Origin: Adiantum capillus-veneris
Taxonomy: Eukaryota > Streptophyta > Polypodiopsida > Polypodiales > Pteridaceae
Length of the DNA stretch: 64,000 nucleotides
NCBI GenBank assembly: GCA_014529385.2
Contig: CM043966.1
Location: 97,725,087-97,789,086, forward strand
Direction of reading: 5' to 3'
The notes beneath the pieces are model-generated. The model saw only the letters and a list, made by a program, of their open reading frames with translations, had not been told where the DNA came from and made no database searches. The position numbers were made by a program, and so were the translations under genes. The stretch's first letter is position 1, and every line of letters starts with the position of its first letter. Of the stretch, positions 10,451 through 21,659 are shown one piece after another.

Positions 10451-11745
10451 TCACTGTAAACATGACCACTCAATCTGCTGTGACTCACTAGAGCTAACTC
10501 CGTATGCATAGACTCTTGCACAACGTCCTCCTGTCGTGACTCACTAGAGCAAGACCGCTCTACCTGTCTATCTTGCATAGAAGTATCTCGCACAACTGAC
10601 TCTCTGCTTCGCTCAGTCACTAGCAAAGCATGCATGTCTGACTCTGTCACCTCTTTGTGTGACTGCTCAAGTCGTGCCCCAACTGTGTGCACAACGAGCT
10701 CACTACTCTGCACTCCATGCAAAGTACCCTGCAACCCATGAGCAAAAGAGACTCGCCTGCTCTCTCGCTCTCTACCTGGCTGCATGATCACAGAGACAAC
10801 ACCGTCTCTCACGTGATCCACATGCAATGGGTAACCTGTACCACTCCTGGCACCTCTCGCAATCACTAGCGAACCCAAATGCATCACAAAATCTCGCTCT
10901 CGTAGCGAAATCTGACATCCACAATCTCTAAGCTGACCAATCGAGATCAAACTCACTGTCAAATCTGGTACATAGCGCACATGTCGTAACAAGTAAGATG
11001 CACCACTCGGTAATGACAGTCTCACATCTCCTGCACTTGCTATCGCATGCACCGATCTATCGGTCAAATGTACACTGCCAAGCATCCCGCTAGAATAGCT
11101 ACAAAACCATGCACGATGCGGCGTGACATGAAACATAGCATCTGCGTCTAGCAACCACTGTGAAGGGAGTGCACTATCCACATGAATAGCATCTCGTGCA
11201 TAGCTCGAGATAAAAGTGACATCCCCGTCACTAGTATACTCCGACACTACATGTGCCTCAACTGTCAAAGCAACTGAGTCCATGGCATCACTACATACAT
11301 CTCTGAGACTGCCATGTCTCCTACGATGTCGCATACGACGAAAACAGCGCCGTCTAACGTGTCCAGAATGACCACAATACCAAAATGTCACATGTCGGCG
11401 TGCTCGTGAATGTACATGTCTCACACGAGTCCATGATGACTCAGATCTATCATACATTTCATGTAATCTGCGCCAAAGTGCTCTCGAAGTAGTCTCATAC
11501 ATAACAAGAGCATATACAGATTCCGCAAGGTGCAAAGAGAGTGTAGATAGTGCCATCTCCTCTAGCTCCTGCCACTGATCGTCAGACATGTTTGAAGGTC
11601 TACCTACATCACCACTCAATGGTCGATGCAACCCTCGCTGTGTCAATGCATCAAGCATACACTCTCTCCATGCCGCAAAGTCTGACCCATCAAACACGTG
11701 CATCTGTGAGAGGTCACAATCTGATCGATCACCTGTCTCTGCCAT
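10447..11745 (-). CDS. Copia-2 gag-like and protease-like ORF
   Basis: Uninterrupted 432-codon frame from ATG 11745; an in-frame upstream ATG at 11853 is less likely. The start resembles copia gag: HVFDGSDFAAWRECMLDAL, then ALWRRLHEMYD. A zinc-knuckle remnant follows (WYCGHSGHVRRRC) in which the first Cys is Phe. A protease-like segment, WLLDADAMFHVTPHRAWF, aligns with the usual WxxDSGAxxHVT, so the catalytic D-S-G has become D-A-D. Next is LRHVRYVPDLTVSLISIGQL, the normal post-protease block. No integrase follows. In real function it could at most supply a gag-like protein. It is unusually free of stops for a degenerate element. Confidence 0.75.
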   Translation of the reverse strand: MAETGDRSDCDLSQMHVFDGSDFAAWRECMLDALTQRGLHRPLSGDVGRPSNMSDDQWQELEEMALSTLSLHLAESVYALVMYETTSRALWRRLHEMYDRSESSWTRVRHVHSRARRHVTFWYCGHSGHVRRRCFRRMRHRRRHGSLRDVCSDAMDSVALTVEAHVVSEYTSDGDVTFISSYARDAIHVDSALPSQWLLDADAMFHVTPHRAWFCSYSSGMLGSVHLTDRSVHAIASAGDVRLSLPSGASYLLRHVRYVPDLTVSLISIGQLRDCGCQISLRERDFVMHLGSLVIARGARSGTGYPLHVDHVRDGVVSVIMQPGRERESRRVSFAHGLQGTLHGVQSSELVVHTVGARLEQSHKEVTESDMHALLVTERSRESVVRDTSMQDRQVERSCSSESRQEDVVQESMHTELALVSHSRLSGHVYSE

Positions 11746-13182
11746 GAGCACAAGTAGCAAGCTAGATAGCAAAACCACCTCACCAACAACACCTGGAAAC
11801 TGTCTACAAATATGGCCAGAAACACAATGTAAAACCTGGGAGACACACTCCAAAATAGAGCTCCCGCAATGTCAACCAAATCAGCCCTAAACTGGCTCGA
11901 ATCGCATCAAACAAAAGTCTGCAAATATGGCTACAAATCAGCCCCAAAATTCAGCTCTTAAACAGCTGCATAAACAAGTCACAAACGTGTCCCAGATCAG
12001 CCTACAACTGAGCCATACATGGACACCTGCAAAGAGGAAACAATGGCTGAAAATTCAGCGCCCAAATAAGCCCTCAAACCTGCCTGTAAACTTGTAAACC
12101 TGTAGCTAAAACCTGTTGAAAAACCTCAAGCCATTAGTGCTCGAATCCGGCTACCTAGCTCGTAGCCACACAAGCATACATCACAACATTCACTCCTATG
12201 AGTGTGCCAAGATAACTGTACGCCTGTCAAACCCGTGAGCTAATCACCAAGCCCACACTGTGCGGTATCGATGCATACACACGCACAAATCTCCCACCTA
12301 CAGAGAACACCGCACGCAAATGCTGAGTGCAACCCGTAATCTCTACCTAGATCGCATAAATGATATGCATAAAACTCCTGGGAAAATTTCGCCAGAGTTT
12401 CGTTAGTAAAACGGCCACAAAACCAGTAACCAAATTGACTGCACGCTCAAAACCATGAGCAACCAAAGCACATCAAACCGCACTCCAAATGCATGCACCA
12501 ATCTCCACACTTTGCATACATCATTGCAAACACCTGCAAATCTAGTACACAAATATCTGCTCTATTTGTGACTGCCAAAAAACATGCTCAAGGCATACAT
12601 TGCCGAGCTCAAAATGCAATAACATTAGTCTCCCTGAGCATCAAACCACATAAGGCATACATCGTATCCTCCCACCTGTGAGGAAACTTGCAGCAAATAT
12701 CACTCTCACATCTGAGAGCAAACCATGTGTGGAATCCTCGACACACAATTAACAACTGCTGCTGCAGAAAATTCAGCGTTCAAAATTTTAAAATTCTGAT
12801 ATGACGAGCGCGTCCGGAGCGTGCCAAAACCCCAAGGTAGACTCCTGGATCACATGTATCTGAGTCCGGGTGTGAAAGCTATGCCAAAAACCTCCGTTTC
12901 GACCCAAAAACGCAGCATAAACTGCCAAAAGAGGGCTGAAAAATGCAGCTCCTTAACCGTAGCTCGAATGAAGTTTTTGATGGCTCGAATGGCTTCAAAA
13001 GGGGTGTAAAACGCCAGGACGTTTGGTGGAAACGCTCTCGGAAAGCTGAATTTGCCGATGCCGAAGTCGAAACCCTGTTTGCACTCTTGAAAGTGCGCGC
13101 GCGCGTGGACGCGATTTCGGGAATGAAACTGGCTCTCCGCTGTTGTCGTGACTGTGCACACATGCGCTCCCTCGGCACCTAC
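11746..13182 (-). other. Copia-2 untranslated leader
   Basis: About 1.4 kb lie between the primer-binding site and the gag-like ATG. I see no conserved coding segment. A minus frame at 12850-13302 crosses the LTR and is not credible. The leader is long relative to the coding part, as in non-autonomous LTR elements. Confidence 0.6.
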
Positions 13183-13194
13183 GCTCTGATACCA
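13183..13194 (-). other. Copia-2 primer-binding site (tRNA-iMet)
   Basis: The minus strand reads TGGTATCAGAGC, two bases inside the 5' LTR. Confidence 0.93.
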
Positions 13195-13196
13195 AT

Positions 13197-13385
13197 TGAA
13201 GGGGATCAGGGAGCACCACAGACGAAGAGTGAGAGAGAGAGAAGGACACACACACACGATGTGAGTGGGGAGACTCCAAAGAGTGAGTAGCTCCCTATAC
13301 ACTTATGCTATGTATAAGGTATACAAGTTAGTGGGCGCCCAGACTCTGGGAAGCCGGGCAAGGCACAAACGCCTATACCCCAACA
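13197..13385 (-). repeat. Copia-2 5' LTR
   Basis: 189 bp, TG...CA on the plus strand, followed by the right copy of the GTAAA duplication at 13386-13390. Confidence 0.95.
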
Positions 13386-13390
13386 GTAAA

Positions 13391-15277
13391 CTTAACAGAA
13401 GGTTCTGGACAAAGAAAAAAAAATTTGAAGATTACTAGAGAACATGTCACTAGTCTTTTAGGATTTGATATGTCCAATGTTCAAGAAAGGGTGAGATTTT
13501 TTAATGAGGTAATGAACAAAAGTGACATTTTGAAACTTTTGAAACTTCCTGAAAATCGAACTCAGAAGAAATTGGTATTTCAAAATTTACTGAAAGATAT
13601 GGCTTTACTGGTCCAACCTTCTCAAATGCAAGAAGTTTGTGACATAGTGGGGGTGAGTAGAAGGGGTTACATGGCCATCTCTAAAACCTGGTTTCAAGTT
13701 TTAAAGTATTACAAGATTAAAGCTTTTGGGTTGCCTAAACCTCACAATGTTGGGAAAGTAAGGACTCTATTAAACGAAGAAATACCCGAACATTTTGGAG
13801 AGTACTATCATATAAAAGGAACGATGCCATATGAAAAACAGAAAAAAAAATCTTCTTTTGAGAATAATGTTTTTAATAACATTTGGATGAGTATAAAAAA
13901 AAGTTCAATCTGCTACGGTGAGATACTATAACATGCGATAAGTAGATTGTGAAGGAAAACTTATATTTGTTATGAAATTGGATGAAGCTCAAATTCAAAA
14001 ATGTCAAAAAATGGAAAGAATATCCATATCCCTAATGAATAGAGCATTGGACTATAGCCAGGGTAAGCTTGATTCCCCATACCACAAAACTTAATCAGAA
14101 ATGAAGCTCTGGTGGATCGGAGCAGCTCAAATACCATTAGAAAATCACGATACATTGAAATGGTTCTTTTTGTAAACTGATATCCCTTCTGTTATACAAG
14201 ACCAAAATGCAAGTGAAAAACTCTGTGTAGATGGTATGGGTGACTTTATTGTAGAATGGCACTTGAGTGCCGATCTAAAAGCATTGAAGTGCATGTTTGG
14301 TGTATGTGGAGGTGCCAATACCAAGTATCCATGTCTATATTGCATGGCAAGCACTGGAACAAAAGGATGGCTTGTAGAACACGAGGTTTGAAAACCACCA
14401 TCGAGAAATAGTGTGAACGTCATCGACTACCCATCGTCTTCTATGATTTGGGATCCAATTCTAACAATAGATTTAAAAAATGTACATATATGTACAATGC
14501 ATGCACAGATTAGAATCTTGGACAAATTGCTTCAACTCCATCTTGATTATGCATATTCTATTAAGCCAAATAAACTTGCAGACGAGTGCATAGAAAAATG
14601 CGAGGCTTTGCTCTCTCAAATGGGTTTTCATGGTGGTCAAGTGCATCTAAAAAAAGATCCTACTCTTTCAAAAGGAACGGGTGATGTTTTGCAAGATGTT
14701 TCAATGGGTAGAGCAAAAGCCATAAGATTTTTGAGTAACCATGACAACAAACAAGTTGATGCTATGTGGAACTGCTGGAAGGATTATTGTGTCCAATGTC
14801 AAAAGTAGACCAGATGTAGCCAACAAACGCATGAAAGTGTGGAAGAAGCTCGCCAATTTTTTGAAAGTTTTGAGACAAGTTAGCTCTGCTACTTATGCAG
14901 ATGACTTTAAAAAGACAATAAAGCTTTTAATAACTGCTATTACAGATGCTTGGGGAGAAAAAGAAATCACATATTACTTGGTGAGTATTCAATTACTTTT
15001 TAAAATCTACATAGTATTTTACATTGCATCCTATGTACTTGCATGGACCATATTTTGCAAACAAGGACCCCTTGCAACATGGAATACTCAGGGAATAGAA
15101 AAATCTCACAATCAAGCAAGGACTTCTTTTTTCAAATGTACGAAAAAGGGAGGGGGACAAAGAAGGAGCAATGCACTAAAGGAATTATTCAATTGGTTCT
15201 ATAGGAGGCAATTACAACGGATGAGATCAAACAACCATGCTGCTCAACCACAGATGGAGATTAATGCTTCACTTTGA
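13391..15277 (+). pseudogene. Transposon gene A, 3' part: transposase-like protein
   Basis: Continues gene A after the copia element. The segment 13425-13931 contains IVGVSRRGYMAISKTWFQVL, possibly a helix-turn-helix. After frame breaks at about 13931 and 14400, the main conserved region reads DGMGDFIVEWHLSADLKALK, then MFGVCGGANTKYPCLYCMAS. Near the end it reads GPLATWNTQGIEKSHNQAR and a Gly/Lys-rich KKGGGQRRSNALKELF. The layout (Asp-rich early segment LDEAQ, WHLxADLK plus CxYC, then GIEKSH) suggests a DDE/D-type nuclease fold with an inserted zinc-binding CxxC. My assignment is inference: I do not recognise a named superfamily. Several stops and frameshifts indicate decay, or introns I could not define. 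Confidence 0.5.
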
Positions 15278-15353
15278 AACTTTGTACCGAGTCTTTCTAA
15301 AGAGATCCAAATTCAAAAAAGATATTTTGTTACAAAAAATTATCAAATTTACA

Positions 15354-16914
15354 TCATTTTTTGATTTTTTTAATATCTCTAGATATGTCACCCCTATATC
15401 TCAAAAACTTTCTTCTTTTATAGCCCCCAAGAAGGTTGACATTTGTCTCCTCAGCTGTTGTTGCATAGCTAGAATAGCAAAGAAAGTATCCTGCTCTTGA
15501 GGCATTGAATCCTGCAGCATACCCAAATATTCTAAGTGTTACAGCTCTCTCAAGTAGCATGATCTTGTTTGCATTGATTTGAAGGGGAGTGTACCCCAGA
15601 AATCGTGACAATATCTTCAGGGAAAATATTGGCAACTCAGGATCTTCAGAATACTGCATGTGAAAAGCACAGAAGGTGGCACTATCCAATGTAGGCATGT
15701 AGTGCATGAGAGAGGAGGCATCCCTTCTTGAAGTACCCTCTATTGCTTTCCCTCTCGAGCCTTTAGCTCTCCCAAGAAAATTGTCTTTATCAAGGAGTTC
15801 AATCAGCAAAACAAGACAGAATGAGTAACTAGAACAAAATTGAAAAAAAAGGAAGATTTTAGAAGGGAGATCAAGGTGAAACTAAATTTACCTTTTGCAA
15901 CTCATCCTCGGCAATGACTTTTTCTTGAAAGAGATTGCATGATCCACTCATCTCTCTTATGTCAACATCCTTTCCAATTTTCTTCAGCTTAAAGTCTCTG
16001 CCAAAAGATTGGATGCCAAGCTCAACAAGTCTCTTCTAAAAATCCTCATCTTTGAGGGAAGGTTTCTCCTCTTCCACTCTTTTCATGCATAGAGCAGGAG
16101 CAGGAAGAAAATTTTTATTGGATGTTTGAAGATCAAGTGCTAAAAACTCCTCTTTTGACTCTTCTTTTATGTCAATAAAATCTTTGGCCACCTCAGAAGC
16201 TTCAGAAATGGTTGCAATACAATAGTCCTCCCTCATATTAAGCAGACATTAGATATGATGGAGAGGGATATACTCTTTTCCATTGATATAGAAGTAGGGA
16301 AGGTTTGGAACAGTAAGGGAAGCCTCAGATCAATGACAGTACTAGCTCTAAATTGAGCCACATCAAAATTTGCACTCTCCTACTCCTCAGCTACAACATC
16401 AATTTTCTCCTCGAATTTCACTTTTCTCAAGCTGCAAAACTGTGGAAACATTTGTATTTGTTCCCTCTTTGTCTATATCTTTCACTTCATCACCTTTGCC
16501 TTGGATATCAACTTTAAGGAACAAAAAGAAAAGAAAGGCAACTTCTTTTGGAACAAGGTTGCAATGCTTTGAATGTAATTGACAAGAAATTGTTGGTGGA
16601 CAAATAAATGAAGTCTTCTTAGAAAATCTTCCTAGCCTCCTTGTTACTTTGCCTTTTTCGATTGAGTTGGTAGTAAATTCAGTTAGATGGAAATAAGTCT
16701 TACCATCCAAACACTTTTCTTCAATTGCCTCTTCAAACTCTTTAAATTATTCTGACAAAAAGTCCTTCAAATAGTCTAGCATAACTGCAAGATCAAACAA
16801 AGGATTGAATATTTAATATGCCTTGGTGTACACTTCCATGTCACCATCCATGACAACAACAAGGAGCTTCTCAATTGGACTCTCCTCTAAAATCTCTTCA
16901 CGACCTTCATTCAT
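15354..16914 (-). pseudogene. Transposon gene B, unknown function
   Basis: Minus-strand coding-like frames run from ATG 16914 (MNEGREEILEESPIEKLL...) through 16710-16399, 16236-16036 and 15809-15354. The early part is acidic, the middle has basic and Val-rich stretches, and the end (15809-15354) contains a compact block around LPIFSLKILSRFLGYTPL. Stops at several points may be decay or introns. I recognise no domain. It is divergent from gene C, and the two share the repeated-motif region at 16990-17775, so they may be co-regulated. Confidence 0.4.
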
Positions 16915-16989
16915 GGTTTGGTTGGAAAAAAGTACAAAGCAAAGAAGCTAGACCAAAACGAAGAGGCTAAGGCTGAAGAAGTTCAACCG

Positions 16990-17775
16990 AAACGGTGTGA
17001 TAGAAGCACAGGCACAATCTGCGGGCTACCGCTATCGCGTCGTACAGAGGTTTAGGCCGTGGAAGCAAAACCCAAACGGCGCGATAGAAGCACAAGGAAC
17101 AATCTTCAGACTTCCTCTATCGCGTTGTGCCAGTCGATAAGAATGCGCCAACAAAACCCCGAACGAAGCGATAGAGCAATGATCCAATGTTTGCAAACAC
17201 ACCCTTGCGTTGTGCAGGACCAACGTAATGGATAGAGAGAAGTGAGATAGAGTTGAGAGAGAAGTGAAACAGAGCTTTGATGTTAAAACTTAAAGATTCT
17301 CGCGTCGTGCGGCACCAAAAAAAGTACAACACCACAAAAAGACGAGATCAAGTAAGGAGGTAAAAAATGACCATTATTGACACGTGTCATTCATGCACAT
17401 GTGCCATGTGGAATGCTTTCAACGAACACTATATGGATGGTCGGTTGTATAAAAAGCTCGAGTCACGTGTTCATTTTTCACCTTCCCCCAAACAACACGT
17501 TCGCATCATTTCGTACCTCAAGCATCCTCCGGCATCTCTTCTTTCATCGACCCGCAAACCCTCTTTCGTGTTATTTCGTCGACCCGCACACCCCCTTTCT
17601 CCCTGATTTACACACCGATTTCTACATTCTTTACATTTTCCCACACGACGTGATAGCGAGTACTTCCACACTTTCGGAGTGCATCTTATCATGTCTTGCC
17701 ATATTTCATCATCTTCCCGTACGACGCAATAGCGAGATCTTTTCATACTCCCGGACCACGCGATACCGAGCTCTT
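16990..17775. promoter_or_regulatory. Cluster of about ten CGACGCGATAGCG-type motifs between divergent genes B and C
   Basis: Degenerate copies of an ACGACGCGATAGCG motif, many followed by A/G, appear near 16994, 17030, 17079, 17115, 17165, 17204, 17300, 17645, 17720 and 17757. Copies left of ~17320 occur on both strands; the three copies at 17645-17757 are all in plus orientation. Part of the left cluster is a ~79-bp tandem repeat (16990-17135). The region separates the divergent starts of genes B (16914) and C (17896). This arrangement suits a bidirectional promoter or a binding array for a transposon-encoded protein. The role is inference; the repeated motif is visible directly. Confidence 0.55.
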
Positions 17776-17895
17776 CCAAATTGTGGGAGGACCTCTTTTC
17801 GCATTGTTATGGATACTTTAGAAGTCACTTGGACCTCCCGGCGGGCCTTGTTTTGGAGAATTTTGTGACGAAAGGCAGAAGTTTTCGACTATCAA

Positions 17896-19897
17896 ATGGC
17901 GAGGAAAAAACAAACTGCAAGAAAAGTTTACCAAGCCCCAAAAGATTTAGAGAAAGTTGATGACAACCAAAAAGAATCAGTCGATTCAGAGGTTGTAAAG
18001 AAAGAAGGGAAAGCACCTACACAAACTCGCTAGAGGCCTACTACTAGAAACAGATTGAATTATCAAGTCAAATCTCTAAGGGAAATAAGTAAAGTAGAAA
18101 GTCTACTTGTCTTCCGATTCCAAAGCTACCTTTCATGAGAGTTGTCAAAGAGATATCATATAGACTTGTGAGCATGATGAATATCAAAACCTTTGTATCA
18201 GTAAGGTGGCAATCTCAAGCCTTGATGTGCCTTGATGTGCCTTGATGTGCCTTTAGGAGGCTCCATGTGAGCTGCATTTGCTCACATGGTCACACTTATG
18301 AGCAAATATTTTGTGCTTGTGTCAAGGCTGAGGTACAAGTTTGATAAGGCTCTTGAGCTTATTCCTAGTGAGGATCTTAAGGCCTTCCAAATTTTAAATA
18401 TCCCCCCTTCCAGGCAGCAAAAAAATTCAGGGGTTGTCATTGAAGATGTTACACATCAGTATGAGACAAGAAAGGCCCAGGATATCAAAGCAGGCAAGGA
18501 GGTTGAGAGGGAGCAAGACATGATGTCAGAGGATGCTATCCTTACAAAGCAAGCAAAAATTTTAAGAGCATCCAACTCTCTCCTTTACGAAAAAGTTACA
18601 GGCCAAATGGTTGTGGATGTCTCCTTGTGTGGGGATGATGAGGTGTATTGTGACATATTCCCTCAAGACACAAGTATGCTTGTAAACCCCAACATTGAGC
18701 TTGGTGATACTGTGTTCTTTATCTGTCTTAGGTATGTGTTGCCCCTTTGCTAATTATTAGTGCATGTGCAGGCACAAGGGCCTCATTGGAAGATGTGTTT
18801 TCTTTTCAGGTGTCATATGAGGGATCTTTCAGAGGCTATAGCTATGCAAATTTCCATACTTGATCCTCTAGTGACACAGTGCCTTTTTAACAAGCAAGGA
18901 AGCCTTTCAAGTTTTTTTGAAGATTTTAACATGCTGACGTGCAATTACATACTATACCCCTATGTTGAAGGGTAAATCTCAACTCCTAACATGTTATTTA
19001 TAACATTTTGTGGTATTCCTAGCTAATTGTTATTTTTTGTAGAGGACATTGGAGTCTTATTATCTTCAACCTTTTGGAGAAAGATATTATATTTATGAAT
19101 TCATTGTCAAGCATCCATGGGAGTAGTAAACTGTAAGTATGAAGTATGATCTATGCTTGATGGCCCATTGTTTTCTATTAGTAGCTTTTTGATTGATGTC
19201 TTCTTACAGTGCTACCAAACTTATCGTTGGTTACCTGAGTACCACAAATAAGGATTACAATATAGAAGGTTTCAAGTACTACAATCAAAAAGTGCCTTTA
19301 CAAACAGACTCAACATCTTGTGGATGGACGGTGCTTGCCAATGCATGGAGATATCTTGAGTCAAGGTGCAGGATGACTACACTCACTGTAAGTGTGTATC
19401 TCATGTGCCATTGATTTATTTTGATTTCTGAACTATGTATGTATGTACTCATGTCCTTTAATTTCTTTTCCTATTTGTTTCAGTTGCATGACTATCCAGA
19501 GTCTTGGGTCACATGGGTGAGAGAGAAGGTTGTTTCTATGGTTTTGGAAAGATCAATAAACCCAAATGATCCAGAATCTCCTAGGGCACCAACTATAGAT
19601 GAAAAAGAGTCTCCTTTGGCACCAAAGAAAGGTAGAGCCACCAAGGGTTTGGATGCAAAGAAAATGAATCACAAGAAGAAGAGTCCTGCAAAGAAGATCC
19701 ATACAAATAAAAACCCTTCAAAGAAAAGGGAGCACAAGAAGAAGAGTCCTACAAAGAAGAGCCATGCCAAGAAGAGTCCTACCAAGGGGAAGAGCCCCAC
19801 CAAGAAGAAGAGCCTTGCAAAAAGAAGAGCAGATACAAAAGGCCATCCATTCCAATCACCATTGAAATTCAAGGTTCAAAAGCGTCGTACCAGCTAA
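17896..19897 (+). CDS. Transposon gene C: Ulp1/SENP-like (C48) cysteine protease
   Basis: The gene probably starts at ATG 17896 (MARKKQTARKVYQ). There is a TAG at 18031 and poor reading until 18286, so the first exon is damaged or spliced. From 18286 the frame is good and four GT-AG introns are clear: 18732-18809, 18972-19042, 19133-19209 and 19388-19483. Spliced, it gives the Ulp1 core with GHWSLIIFNL (catalytic His), FMNSL (Asn where Asp is usual) and QTDSTSCGWTVLANA (oxyanion Gln and catalytic Cys). Ulp1 enzymes cleave SUMO-like tags. The C-terminus (19591-19897) is a Lys-rich tail with KKSPTKK-type repeats like a linker-histone tail. A Pro/Lys-rich frame at 19944-20310 looks like its frameshifted continuation. 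Its setting argues for a transposon accessory gene rather than a host SUMO protease. Confidence 0.75.
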
Positions 19898-20359
19898 GAC
19901 AAGTAAGGGAGAGGCACCTATCTCACCTTTCAAGCTACCATTCATGTTGCCAAAGATGGTTTCCAAGTCACCCAAGCCAACCACTCCTCAGGAGCCCAAA
20001 GCACCAACCCCTGCCAAGTCCCCCGTGCCAAGCCCTGAGGAGCCCAAGTCACCACCACCCACTCCTGAACTTTCACTCCCTCTAAACATAAAAGAAAAAG
20101 GGTCTCTGAGGATGCAGAATCCTCTCGGCAGGCAAAAAGAAAAGTGGAATTTCATGATTGATTACTCCACAAAATTTATGTACACGTTTGTTCATTTTGT
20201 CCATATAAACATATACCCTTTGGTGATTCATAATTTTGTACTTCAAATACTTAATACCAACTATTCGATTTTTAAATGTGTATCATGGTGTCACGTAAGT
20301 TTAAAATAACATAAATAATGATCACAATAAGGTAGAGAAAAGACAAATATATTTGCAAA

Positions 20360-21647
20360 ATGCAATGATGACAATATTGAACTTGTTTTTTCAAGTCCTT
20401 GCAAGTGGCTCAAATACAACTCTTTTTGGGGGAAGGCATGTGATGCAAGAGGATGAATTCTCCATCCTTGTGCTCACCACAATTCCATCCACTTTGAATC
20501 TATACTCAGGAGATGTTTCATCAGTCAAGAGATTCTCTAACATCATGTAGTCTCCAATTTGTTGTTACTATAAGGCTTCTATACTCGGTGTGTGGATGGA
20601 CTATGACCTTTAGTTCAAACTCTTGAAATTTTTCCTCAGAGTCAAGAGAAAACCAACTACCTAATTTGCTTCTCCATCTCCTATAGTCGTAGCCCAGAAC
20701 TAATGATTGACGACATAGTTGATATGAGATAGACATAGAATTTGGGCTTACTCTACAACTAATATTATCGCCAATATGGAAAGTTTGTTTGGTACTCCAT
20801 CCGTCTCCAAGTACATTATCTAGCTTAGTCATAGAAAATCTTCTAATAAGCCACATCCTCTTTGTCCTCTGCAAGTCCATTGTTTTGAAACATGCCACAA
20901 TTACATGTATAGGCAAGAACCATCGAACTTTAATCCTTCTTGATATCCTGCCTGGAGACATAGCTTTAAGATGTCTTCTTTGATCTTGGATTTGAAGCTT
21001 GATATAGTACATGCATCAGGAGCTTCCCAGTCAAGTGAACTTATGGTGGGAACGGGTAACTGATGTAGTTCTCCATATGTACCTTCTCGTGATGGAACCT
21101 TGTATTCTGCAAAATAGACAAACAAATCCATTGTTTTGTAAAAATAAGGTGGCTTGTCAGCATACATAGCATCTACAATCCCTTTATGCATTGCTTTGAA
21201 CGTCCCACTTAGACTCTCCACAGGCTGCCATTCCACAGCTGTTGAAGGAAATATATCTGTAATAGAATAAAAAATGAGAAAAAACAATGGGAGAATGAAA
21301 ATTCATTGTATCAAATAGAAGTTTTTTTTTTTTTACTTACAGTAAGAATGCAGTGTGGGAGGTAGTTCGTCCCAATCTAACACCATATCCTTGGCCATGT
21401 ACACATGTTGAACCTTAGCTAGCCAGCCATTATCGGTCACTTTGAAAGCAAGAACACGACCTTTTCAATGGTTTTTTACTTTATCACGTTTAGTTCTCTT
21501 CACTCTGTGTACACCTTTGCATGAAGGAAGCATTGTTACCCAGTCATTCACACGAAGAGATATGGGCTTCCAAAGACCATCCTCTCTAACGTTATGGAAG
21601 TCGCAAGAAGTTATGTTATGTGAAGGGCGACGTGTAGAAGACGCCAT
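20360..21647 (-). pseudogene. Transposon gene D, possible BAH-like domain
   Basis: The start MASSTRRPSHNITSC is at 21647. Exon 1 contains RVNDWVTMLPS, then RVLAFKVTDNGWLAKVQHVYMAKDM, with a stop at ~21464. A GT-AG intron (21340-21257) joins it to IFPSTAVEWQPVESLSGTF. The order (a basic VxxGDxV-like entry, a W-x-A-x-V strand, then an E/D-I-F-x-S...PVESLxG box) resembles a BAH domain, which binds chromatin or other proteins. This is weak pattern recognition. A frameshift near 20920 leads into a longer minus frame ending at 20521. The remaining C-terminus (about 20,560-20,360) is recognisable only in another frame. It converges on gene C. Confidence 0.4.
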
Positions 21648-21659
21648 GGAAACTTAGAG

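Larger units (their letters stand above)
9658..13385 (-). mobile_element. Copia-2: small Ty1/copia derivative inside transposon gene A
   Basis: 3,728-bp minus-strand LTR element with two 189-bp LTRs, both TG...CA on the plus strand, differing at about 13 positions (~93% identical by my count). It is flanked by a perfect GTAAA duplication (9653-9657 and 13386-13390). A primer site for initiator-Met tRNA and a purine tract (AAGTGGGAGG) next to the 3' LTR are both present. It codes only for gag/protease-like and RT/RNase H C-terminal pieces. Integrase and the RT core are absent, so it could move only with help from another element. Confidence 0.93.

Noticed and set aside
18215-18252. Three CCTTGATGTG repeats as a regulatory array
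   Set aside because: Too short and lies in a damaged exon; simple slippage explains it.
17896-19897. Ulp1 gene as a normal host SUMO protease
   Set aside because: It lies within a unit inserted in a gypsy RT gene, next to a transposase-like gene, and its first exon is broken.
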